Virus record (IMG/VR): IMGVR_UViG_3300046674_000376
Span: 1 to 21,390 of that record
Origin: a virus
Direction: 5' to 3' (one strand)
Length of the DNA stretch: 21,390 nt
This document shows, piece by piece, positions 6,502 through 11,815 of the stretch (position 1 is the stretch's first letter; each line of letters begins with the position of its first letter). Under the pieces are notes generated by a model. It made no database searches. It was not told the origin of the DNA and saw only the letters and a program-made list of their open reading frames with translations. Position numbers and translations under genes: made by a program.

Positions 6502-6813
6502 TTACTTGTGGGTAGGTGCGGACTCGCTCGACAGAGGCGACCCGGCTGGACCCCGGGTCGCTTCGTCGTTTCCAGTGGCGGTCGCTCCCGACTGGACCTC
6601 GGGAGCAGAGCCGCCCTCTTCGGCAATGACCTCATTGATCAAGCAGCCGAGTGCGTCGGTGATCTTCTTGAGCGTCTCGGGGCGCGGTTGCCGCTGGCCG
6701 TTCTCGATGCGGCTGAGTGCGGCCCCGCTGATCCCCGCCAGCGCAGCGAACCGGTTCATGCCATGACCCAGCTCGATGCGCCGACGCCGGATCAGGGTTC
6801 CGTTCGTCTTCAC
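6502..6813 (-). CDS. XRE-family Cro-like DNA-binding protein
   Basis: 103 residues from ATG 6813. Residues 7-64 are a complete XRE/Cro-C1 helix-turn-helix: IRRRRIELGHGMNRFAALAG, then ISGAALSRIENGQRQPRPET, then LKKITDALGCLINEV. The C-terminal 35 residues are low-complexity and likely disordered. It is the first gene of the leftward early operon and is transcribed away from the plus-strand repressor. That makes it the natural Cro counterpart, though it could instead be an early activator. Its own promoter overlaps the first of two operator-like repeats. GAGG lies seven bases before the ATG. Confidence 0.85.
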   Translation of the reverse strand: MKTNGTLIRRRRIELGHGMNRFAALAGISGAALSRIENGQRQPRPETLKKITDALGCLINEVIAEEGGSAPEVQSGATATGNDEATRGPAGSPLSSESAPTHK

Positions 6814-6850
6814 GCCTCAGACGTTACCCACAATCTGGCGACGATGCCAA
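6814..6850 (-). promoter_or_regulatory. Candidate early leftward promoter
   Basis: On the minus strand TTGGCA (6845-6850) and TAACGT (6821-6826) are separated by 18 bases. A transcript starting seven bases beyond the -10 box would begin almost at the ATG at 6813, so the mRNA may be leaderless or nearly so. The -35 box lies inside operator copy 1. Confidence 0.45.
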
Positions 6851-6859
6851 GCGTTGACA
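6845..6859. promoter_or_regulatory. Operator-like repeat, copy 1
   Basis: TGCCAAGCGTTGACA matches the copy at 6950-6964 at 14 of 15 positions. It contains TTGACA on the plus strand and TTGGCA on the minus strand, so it covers possible -35 boxes in both directions. A repressor bound here could block both. Confidence 0.65.
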
Positions 6860-6949
6860 CCAGAAACATTGGTATCGAATCCAGGCAACAGTGCCAGACG
6901 GGGTGGACACGAGCGGCGTCTCGCTGCCAGAGTCATACGCTGTTGCCGT

Positions 6950-6964
6950 TGCCAATCGTTGACA
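6950..6964. promoter_or_regulatory. Operator-like repeat, copy 2, next to the repressor ribosome site
   Basis: TGCCAATCGTTGACA, one mismatch from copy 1 at 6845-6859 and 105 bases from it. It touches the GGAGGG ribosome site (6965-6970) of the repressor gene, so binding here could shut off repressor synthesis. An additional 8-base inverted repeat, GGCAACAG (6884-6891) and CTGTTGCC (6940-6947), lies between the copies. Confidence 0.65.
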
Positions 6965-6976
6965 GGAGGGCATGCC

Positions 6977-7930
6977 GTGGCCGGCGTGACTCAGGACCCA
7001 GAAGCGTGGACCAAGCTTGGCCAGGCGTTCCGCGAGAGCAGGGAGGCGAGGGGGAGTAGCCGCAAGGCGTTGGCCGAAATGGCTGGCGTGTCAGAGAAGA
7101 GCATTCAGGTCGCGGAAGAGGGGCGGGTTCCCCGAGGTCGCATGCCGCAGTCCCTTGCCAGAATCGCAGGTGCCCTTGGGTGGCCCCCGGGCGCGGTGAC
7201 TGACATTCTCTCGGGTGCTGAGCCTGGAGTCGTACTCATGCAGCCGAGCCTCTTTGACTCGGTCGAGCGTGACCAGAAAGAGGGGCGTGTCACCCAGCAG
7301 GCGGATAGCGCACCGACGATGCCGACGCGGGTTGGATTTCGAGATCTCGAACTGATGGAGTCCTCAATCCTCGCCCAAGACACTTTCATGCGGCAGATGA
7401 AGCGTTACCGAAAAAAGCAAGGGGTGTCGCTTGCTGAGGTGGCGCGCTCGATCGCTGAACTGCAAGGCGACCTGCCGCCAGGCGAGTCCCTCGGGGTGGC
7501 TGAACTGGAGAAGCTTGAGAACGGCACGCGACTGCCGAAGGGGGCGGAAGGAGAACTCATCGCGAATGCCCTCGGGACAACGGTTGAGTGGCTCCTAGGC
7601 TCAACGTTCATGGATGGCGTGCCGGAGTACCTCAAGGAACCGCCCACAGATGAGGAATTGCAGGCCGAGGCTAAAGCCATGGAACAGCGAATGGTCCGCG
7701 TCGGCATGCGCGTCAACGGGGCGCGAAATCAATACGCCATGGCACGAGAGAGGGAAGACGAAGCCCGACGCCAAGCTAGCTGGGCGCAAGCGATCCTCGA
7801 AAACGCGGCGAGCGAGCAGCGCAAGCTTGAGCAGCAGTATCAATACTTGCTCGGGAGGATCGACTCGATCCGTGCAGCGAAGGGCGAAGATCTGGTTGTC
7901 CAGGTGCACCCCGTTTATGGAGACGATTAG
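6977..7930 (+). CDS. Immunity repressor with two XRE helix-turn-helix domains
   Basis: 317 residues. GTG 6977 is chosen because GGAGGG stands six bases before it; the open frame continues upstream only through the control region. Two separate HTH domains are visible: residues 11-80 (WTKLGQAFRESREARG, KALAEMAGVSEKSIQVAEEG) and 137-210 (MRQMKRYRKKQGVSLAEVA, ELEKLENGTRLP, ALGTTVEWLLG). A long charged helix at 225-300 probably forms a coiled coil that joins subunits. There is no S24 peptidase domain, so RecA-triggered self-cleavage is not expected. It faces the Cro-like gene across shared operators and converges on the integrase, the usual place of a phage maintenance repressor. GC at third positions looks lower than in its neighbours. 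Confidence 0.8.
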   Translation: MAGVTQDPEAWTKLGQAFRESREARGSSRKALAEMAGVSEKSIQVAEEGRVPRGRMPQSLARIAGALGWPPGAVTDILSGAEPGVVLMQPSLFDSVERDQKEGRVTQQADSAPTMPTRVGFRDLELMESSILAQDTFMRQMKRYRKKQGVSLAEVARSIAELQGDLPPGESLGVAELEKLENGTRLPKGAEGELIANALGTTVEWLLGSTFMDGVPEYLKEPPTDEELQAEAKAMEQRMVRVGMRVNGARNQYAMAREREDEARRQASWAQAILENAASEQRKLEQQYQYLLGRIDSIRAAKGEDLVVQVHPVYGDD

Positions 7931-9423
7931 GCGTGAGTGGCGCCGCGCTTCCACTCGAACTGCACCGCGTCGTAGTCGAAGTACCCGCCGTCAGGCATCC
8001 GCCCCGACCGCGGCTTCACCAGCGTGACGACGAGCGCCGCCCGCAGCACGTTGCGCTTCTGCTCCAGCTCCAGTGCCTTCCACGCCTTCCGCACGTCCGG
8101 CGCACCCACCAGGCCGACGAGCGGATCCACCGTCGCCGCGCGCGCCAACTGCCTCGTCACGCCCTCCAACTGGGCGCGGGCCGTGTCGGTGCCCTTCGTG
8201 AACTGCACCATGTCGATCTTCCCAGCACCGAACATGCCCGCCAGGTCGGTCATCCGCCGGCGAATCTGCTCACTCTCCGCCTGCAGCCCGGCGACGTCCA
8301 CATCGTCGGGGCCGGGCAGGAGCAGATCCTCCGCGTCGTCCCGTGACAGCCGCTCGACGATGGTGTCCTCAACGTACTGGTCAACGATCTCCGCACGCCG
8401 GCCGCCGCCGTGTCCGGTCGGGCACTTGTAGCTCGGGTACTGCCGTCCGCCGGACTGGGTCACCGTCATTCCGTGGCCGCACCCCTCGCGGCCGCACAGG
8501 TACAGCAGCGATCCGACCCACCGAGGCTGTGCGCCACGGTTCGAGACGCGCGAGGGATCGGCCAGGATCGCCACGACGGCCCTGAACTTCTCCTCCGGGA
8601 CGATCGGCTCCCACAGTCCGCGCCCGACCTCCTCGTCCTTGTACACGGCGATCCCGGCGTTCCTCGGGCGCCTGAGCATCGCCCGCAGATCCGTGTGGCT
8701 GATCGCGTTGCCGCGAGGCGTGGTGAGCCCCTTGTCCGCGGCCCACTTCACGCACGAACGGACGGACCCGCCCGACAGCAGCGTGTCCGTCCAGTGCAGG
8801 ACGGCCGCGGCCTCCTCGGGCATGGGCTTGGTCATGTCGAGGACGGGCACCTCGACTTCCTCGCCCGTCGTCCGGTCGGTCTTCTTCTTCGTCTCGTCGG
8901 TGGGCACGCCCCAGCCGAACGGGCGGATCCCGCCGGCCCACTCGCCGGCCATGGCCTTCTGCTGGCGGGCGCGGGCGACGCGGTGGCCCTTGTGCTCGGA
9001 CTCCTGGCGGGCGACGGCGCCGAGGATCCGTGCGGTCATCCGCCCGGACGGCGTGGCGAGGTCGACGGTCCCGGCCTGCACGGTGTGTGTGGAGACGCCG
9101 CGGGTCTCGGACAGGGCGATGTACTTCTCCAGCTCGGTGGGCGAGCGGTGCAGCCGGTCGGTGTGCCAGGCGATGACGACGGTGGCTGTGCCCTCTTCCA
9201 GGTCGTCGAGCATCCGCGAGTAGTCCTTGCGCTTTTTCCCGGAGTACGCGGAGACGTCGTTGTCGACGTACACCTCGACGACGTCCCAGCCGTTGCGTTC
9301 CGCGAGGGCCTCGCAGTCCTGGCGCTGCCGCTCGACTCCGAGGCCGGCGCCCGTGCGGTCCTGCGAGATCCGGCAGTAGATGACGGCGCGCGTCCGGCTG
9401 ACAGCCGTCTGGGTGGTCTTCAT
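7927..9423 (-). CDS. int: Large serine integrase
   Basis: 498 residues from ATG 9423; the frame could extend to GTG 9495, but that part overlaps the candidate attP and has no ribosome site. The resolvase domain begins RAVIYCRISQDRTGAGLGVE, with the nucleophile at Ser20 and its arginine at 18. It goes on through AWHTDRLHRSPTELEKYI and ARILGAVARQESEHKG. A recombinase domain follows (LRRPRNAGIAVYKDEE, then EEKFRAVVAIL), then a zinc ribbon at about 305-345 (CGREGCG and KCPTGHG, with His as likely fourth ligand). The last 130 residues include a coiled coil (LQAESEQIRRRMTDLAG). It should join attP to a host attB without other proteins. Its TAA overlaps the repressor TAG in the opposite direction. 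Confidence 0.95.
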   Translation of the reverse strand: MKTTQTAVSRTRAVIYCRISQDRTGAGLGVERQRQDCEALAERNGWDVVEVYVDNDVSAYSGKKRKDYSRMLDDLEEGTATVVIAWHTDRLHRSPTELEKYIALSETRGVSTHTVQAGTVDLATPSGRMTARILGAVARQESEHKGHRVARARQQKAMAGEWAGGIRPFGWGVPTDETKKKTDRTTGEEVEVPVLDMTKPMPEEAAAVLHWTDTLLSGGSVRSCVKWAADKGLTTPRGNAISHTDLRAMLRRPRNAGIAVYKDEEVGRGLWEPIVPEEKFRAVVAILADPSRVSNRGAQPRWVGSLLYLCGREGCGHGMTVTQSGGRQYPSYKCPTGHGGGRRAEIVDQYVEDTIVERLSRDDAEDLLLPGPDDVDVAGLQAESEQIRRRMTDLAGMFGAGKIDMVQFTKGTDTARAQLEGVTRQLARAATVDPLVGLVGAPDVRKAWKALELEQKRNVLRAALVVTLVKPRSGRMPDGGYFDYDAVQFEWKRGATHA

Positions 9424-9442
9424 GTCCTGAGTGTCGCTCAGC

Positions 9443-9496
9443 AGTGGTGTCACTGTCTCAGGTTCGGGAACCCCAATATGGCTTTGTGCCACCACT
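9443..9496. other. Candidate attP site
   Basis: AGTGGTGTCAC (9443-9453) is mirrored by GTGCCACCACT (9486-9496) with one mismatch. This gives a 54-base imperfect dyad that ends 20 bases upstream of the integrase ATG. A second small dyad, GGTTC-GG-GAACC (9461-9472), is near the centre. Serine-integrase attP sites are about 50 bp, imperfectly symmetric and usually beside int, so size and place fit. The crossover dinucleotide cannot be read without attB, attL or attR. Confidence 0.45.
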
Positions 9497-9615
9497 CAAA
9501 GGATCTTGGCTTGAGCTGCTCCAGAGAGGGGGAAGTTACGCCTCTGACCTGCGGTTTCTCTGTGGATTGCGGCGACGTTCGTGATCGCCTTCGAATCCAA
9601 GGTTGGGCACTAAAC

Positions 9616-9647
9616 GGCCCCGGCCGGATCGGCGTCCGGCCGGGGCC
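9616..9647 (-). terminator. Strong hairpin terminator before the integrase region
   Basis: Perfect 13-base arms, GGCCCCGGCCGGA and TCCGGCCGGGGCC, with a 6-base loop; on the minus strand GTTTAG follows. It lies about 40 bases after the stop of the last zinc-protein gene (9685) and would keep late or accessory transcription out of int. Confidence 0.75.
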
Positions 9648-9684
9648 CACCCGCTCCCGGCACCGCCGCGCCGGGAACGGGAGC

Positions 9685-9828
9685 TCAGAAGTTCGTGCGG
9701 CTGTACGGGTGGTAGTGCAGCCCGGCGTGCCCCCGAGGGAGGCAGCAGTGCAGGCCGCCGCCGGATTGCTCGGCCCAGCAGTAGTCGGACATGGGGCCGG
9801 TGTACCGGGGCAGGGTCTTCTTGCTCAC
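9685..9828 (-). CDS. Tiny Cys/His protein (47 residues)
   Basis: GTG start at 9828, in a GTGA overlap with the previous stop (9825-9828). The possible metal ligands are packed in DYCWAEQSGGGLHCCLPRGH and HYH: C17, H27, C28, C29, H34, H38 and H40. Short proteins with a Cys, then HCxLPxGHxGxH, are common as hypothetical proteins in Streptomyces genomes. That suggests zinc binding, but no function is known to me. It is the last gene of the three-gene accessory operon, before a strong terminator. Confidence 0.65.
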   Translation of the reverse strand: MSKKTLPRYTGPMSDYCWAEQSGGGLHCCLPRGHAGLHYHPYSRTNF

Positions 9829-10052
9829 GGGAGCTCTCCGTTCTGCGAGGGTCGCCGGGGCCGCATCGGGCAGCTCGGCCCGCACTCGTACACCTCGACG
9901 GACAGGTCGTGTACGCCGCTCATCCCCGTGGCCCGGCCGGCAGACCGGGCGCCGCTCCGAAGGCGGGTGCCGCACCAACAGCAGGCGTGCCCCGAGTGCT
10001 GCGCCCCGGTCAACCTGCGGGCGGACGGCGGCCGGGGGGTCCACGTCACCAT
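9825..10052 (-). CDS. Small Cys/His-rich protein (75 residues)
   Basis: It starts at ATG 10052, or at GTG 10049, which forms GTGA with the upstream stop; both lie within the overlap. Metal-binding candidates are H19, H22, C24, C25 and C27 (HSGHACCWCGTRL), then C57 and C61 (ECGPSCP). The middle and ends are basic and Pro-rich. I do not recognise a family. Translation coupled to both neighbours suggests that the three small proteins are produced in fixed proportion. Confidence 0.65.
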   Translation of the reverse strand: MVTWTPRPPSARRLTGAQHSGHACCWCGTRLRSGARSAGRATGMSGVHDLSVEVYECGPSCPMRPRRPSQNGELP

Positions 10053-10243
10053 CGGTCGGCCATCGGGACGAGGCCGCGCTGTTCACGGCACGGCGCACAC
10101 GCGTACAGCGGGTGCGGTGGTGCGGAGTTCTTCTCGATCGCGTCCACCAGGACCGCGGTCTGCGAGGGCCCCTTGTGCCAGTGACACCACTGGCCGGGCG
10201 CCTGCTCTGTGCTGGGTGCCGGGGGATGCGTAGGCTTTGCCAT
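10046..10243 (-). CDS. Small Cys/His-rich protein (65 residues)
   Basis: ATG 10243, with GGAG five bases before it. Ligand candidates are C20, H21 and H23 (QWCHWHKGPS) and C49 and C52 (YACAPCREQRGL), which would fit one small zinc site holding two short strands around a helix (VLVDAIEKNS). The closing ACAPCREQRGLVP looks like a motif I associate with Streptomyces hypothetical proteins. It is the first gene of the accessory operon and is transcribed away from the GntR gene, so the CTAGG repeats between them may control it. Confidence 0.7.
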   Translation of the reverse strand: MAKPTHPPAPSTEQAPGQWCHWHKGPSQTAVLVDAIEKNSAPPHPLYACAPCREQRGLVPMADRW

Positions 10244-10318
10244 GTCGACTCCAACCAGTCGTCCACGCCCGGGGCCGTTAGCGCGGCCGCCGGGGTTTTC
10301 CGTATCCGCAGCGTAGCC

Positions 10319-10340
10319 CTAGGTAGCTAGGGTAGCTAGG
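10319..10340. promoter_or_regulatory. Triple CTAGG array, candidate GntR operator
   Basis: CTAGG occurs three times (10319-10323, 10327-10331, 10336-10340), joined by TAG and GTAG, which also makes TAGCTA palindromes at 10324-10329 and 10333-10338. It lies in the divergent region between the GntR gene and the three-gene zinc-protein operon. Binding by the GntR protein is inferred from position. Confidence 0.55.
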
Positions 10341-10395
10341 CGTGTCAGGCAATCTCGTCTCGCCGGGTAGGCCTGTCCTGCCTAGCGTCGAGATC

Positions 10396-10632
10396 ATGGA
10401 CTGGAAGCCGGACATCCCGCGATGGCAGCAGGTGTACGAGATCATCGAGGCGCGCATCGCAGACGGCACGTATGCGCCGGGCGCGCAGCTGCCGGGCGTC
10501 CTCGCCCTCCACGCCGAGTTCGGCATCGCGCAGATGACCGCGCGCCGGGTGCTCTCCGAGCTGAGGGACGCCGGCCTGGCGCAGATGCAGCCGGGCATCG
10601 GCACGTTCGTGACCGAGCTGCCCAAGCCGTAG
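10396..10632 (+). CDS. Short GntR-type winged-helix regulator
   Basis: 78 residues from ATG 10396. The typical GntR DNA-binding domain fills the whole protein: WQQVYEIIEARIADGTYAPG, QLPGVLALHAEFGIAQMTA, RRVLSELRDAGLAQMQPGIG. No effector or dimerisation domain follows, unlike full-length GntR proteins of more than 200 residues. An extension back to GTG 10342 is possible, but it runs through likely promoter DNA. No ribosome site precedes ATG 10396. TAGCGT (10383-10388) lies seven bases before it, so a leaderless transcript is possible. It probably represses itself and the divergent zinc-protein operon. Two strong hairpins follow it. Confidence 0.85.
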   Translation: MDWKPDIPRWQQVYEIIEARIADGTYAPGAQLPGVLALHAEFGIAQMTARRVLSELRDAGLAQMQPGIGTFVTELPKP

Positions 10633-10657
10633 GGGTACTCACGATCTGAGTACCCCT
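10631..10657 (+). terminator. Perfect hairpin overlapping the GntR stop codon
   Basis: AGGGGTACTCA and TGAGTACCCCT form an 11-base perfect stem over the loop CGATC, and its first bases overlap the TAG of the GntR gene. It would end plus-strand transcription, though it lacks a T-run. A regulatory palindrome is the alternative. Confidence 0.6.
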
Positions 10658-10664
10658 GGACGCA

Positions 10665-10716
10665 CGAAAGCGGCCCCGCCCTCCCACGTGGGGAGAGCGA
10701 GGCCGCTCGGCTTTCG
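10665..10716. terminator. Bidirectional terminator between GntR gene and lysis genes
   Basis: A long stem can form from CGAAAG/CTTTCG (outer), CGGCC/GGCCG (middle) and CTCCC/GGGAG (inner), with small bulges. The A-rich and T-rich outer ends suit termination from either side. It lies between the convergent GntR gene and the last lysis-cassette gene. Confidence 0.65.
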
Positions 10717-10730
10717 TTTCGGATTTCGTG

Positions 10731-11033
10731 TCAGCCGTGGCGCTGGGCCCGCCACATCGCCCGGGTCCCCTGCAGCAACAGGCCGGCGACGGTGAGCAGC
10801 AGGACGGTACGGACAAGACGCAGCACGGTGGCCGCGGGCCCGTCGACACCGACCGCCATGATGACGACGGTGTACGCGCCGAGCATGCCGATCGTCACGA
10901 CGAACGACATCAGATACCAGCCGACTCCCGAGCCGCGCCACGGGGCAAGCCGGTGGTACGTCACGACGAACACCATCGCGCACAGGGCGACGAGCCCTGA
11001 CACCGCGGTGTTCGCCCACTCCGCGAGGGTCAT
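10731..11033 (-). CDS. Membrane protein with three or so spans, holin-like
   Basis: 100 residues from ATG 11033, overlapping the preceding stop as ATGA. Three hydrophobic segments are visible: about 10-28 (AVSGLVALCAMVFVVTY), 39-62 (WYLMSFVVTIGMLGAYTVVI) and 70-90 (VLRLVRTVLLLTVAGLLL). The C-terminus is basic (RAMWRAQRHG). Small three-span proteins at the end of actinophage lysis cassettes are often listed as putative holins. Since a separate r1t-type holin is present, this could be a second holin, an antiholin or an unrelated membrane protein. Confidence 0.75.
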   Translation of the reverse strand: MTLAEWANTAVSGLVALCAMVFVVTYHRLAPWRGSGVGWYLMSFVVTIGMLGAYTVVIMAVGVDGPAATVLRLVRTVLLLTVAGLLLQGTRAMWRAQRHG

Positions 11034-11266
11034 CTGCCCCCACCCCCCAGCACGGTTGCTCTGATCAGTTCGGCGAAGTGGTTCCGTTCACGGATGCCCC
11101 GCCACTGCGCTGCCGCCTCGTCGACGGCGGGACGACGATCTGCTGCCAGCTGGCGGGCAGCCTTCGCCCGCACCAGGGCCGCGTCCGCAGCCTTCTGCCC
11201 CTCGGACACCGACGGCTCGTCCTGCTCACGACGGCGGCCCAGCAGGCGCTTGATCCAAGCCAGCAT
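11030..11266 (-). CDS. Small unknown protein with amphipathic N-terminus
   Basis: 78 residues from ATG 11266, preceded by a strong GGAGGT site eight bases away. This start is 41 bases inside the end of the previous gene, in another frame. The N-terminus (MLAWIKRLLGRRREQ) would form an amphipathic or weakly membrane-attached basic helix. The rest is a charged Ala-rich helix (DAALVRAKAARQLAADRRP). Its position in the lysis cassette suggests a role at the membrane, but no function is known to me. Confidence 0.7.
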   Translation of the reverse strand: MLAWIKRLLGRRREQDEPSVSEGQKAADAALVRAKAARQLAADRRPAVDEAAAQWRGIRERNHFAELIRATVLGGGGR

Positions 11267-11567
11267 CCGCGGTCACCTCCCCGGCCTGTGGGAGCGCCTT
11301 GTAGAAGTGGCCGGCCGTGCGGGCCAGCTCAAGGAGCTCGCCCGCCTGGTCCTGCGCCTCACGCCGCGCCTCCTCGGAGACGCGGTGTGCCTCGCGCCAG
11401 GTCGTCTTCTCCTCCCGCTCGGCGGCGATGAGCGCGTCCTTGTCGGCGCGGACGTCGTCGAGTTGGCGCCGGGTGACGAGCTGCCCGCGCAGGACCATGA
11501 GGACGATGAGGCCGACGAGTGCGACGGCCCCAAGGTCGGTCGGTCTGAATCCGAGGAGGTCGGTCAT
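11226..11567 (-). CDS. Single-span membrane protein with coiled coil, lysis cassette
   Basis: 113 residues. ATG 11567 is preferred because GGGAGG stands six bases before it; GTG 11573 would abut that site. One membrane span lies at about 11-27 (LGAVALVGLIVLMVLRG). A long charged coiled coil follows at 34-80 (RRQLDDVRADKDALIAAERE, then EEARREAQDQAGELLELA), ending in a Pro/Ala-rich tail. Actinophages often carry such single-span proteins beside endolysin and holin. They are thought to help lysis, but their mechanism is not settled. Its 3' end overlaps the next gene by 41 bases. Confidence 0.7.
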   Translation of the reverse strand: MTDLLGFRPTDLGAVALVGLIVLMVLRGQLVTRRQLDDVRADKDALIAAEREEKTTWREAHRVSEEARREAQDQAGELLELARTAGHFYKALPQAGEVTADAGLDQAPAGPPS

Positions 11568-11586
11568 CGGCACCCTCCCTCACTGG

Positions 11587-11814
11587 TCAGGCGTCGGAGC
11601 GCGGGGTGTGGGGTGCCGCCCATCCGGCGACCCATGCCGCGGCGGCGGGGACGAGGGCGAGGACGAACGGCTCCAGCGCGTCGGGCATGCCGGAGATCAG
11701 GGACGGGTCGTTGGTGACGCCGCCGAGGACGGCCAGTCCGGCGAGGCTCGCCAGGTAGGCGAGCGCGGTGCTGGCCTTGACCTTCTTCTCGATGGGGGCA
11801 GAGGGAGATGCCAT
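11587..11814 (-). CDS. Holin, r1t-like type
   Basis: 75 residues from ATG 11814, one base after the endolysin stop; AAGGGT serves as the ribosome site. A basic start (IEKKVKAS) is followed by two hydrophobic helices, about 17-33 (TALAYLASLAGLAVLGG) and 47-68 (PFVLALVPAAAAWVAGW), and the ending APHTPRSDA. Two spans and this final APHTPR match the r1t holin pattern of Gram-positive phages as I know it. It should open the membrane at a set time to release the amidase to the cell wall. The GTG/ATG further upstream lies within the endolysin gene and was rejected. Confidence 0.85.
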   Translation of the reverse strand: MASPSAPIEKKVKASTALAYLASLAGLAVLGGVTNDPSLISGMPDALEPFVLALVPAAAAWVAGWAAPHTPRSDA

Positions 11815-11815
11815 G

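Noticed and set aside
6776-6976. N-terminal extension of the repressor frame
   Set aside because: It covers the control region and overlaps the Cro-like gene. GGAGGG before GTG 6977 decides the start.
7927-9423. Transposon-type large serine recombinase (TnpX-like) instead of phage integrase
   Set aside because: Its neighbours are immunity and phage early genes and a candidate attP lies beside it, so a phage integrase is the simpler reading.
9424-9495. N-terminal extension of the integrase to GTG 9495
   Set aside because: It has no ribosome site and runs through the candidate attP dyad. Serine integrases normally start about 10-15 residues before the YCRIS motif.
8410-10233. A plus-strand open frame of 607 codons opposite the integrase gene
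   Set aside because: It spans the integrase, attP region, terminator and accessory genes on the other strand and has no recognisable motif, so it is a shadow.
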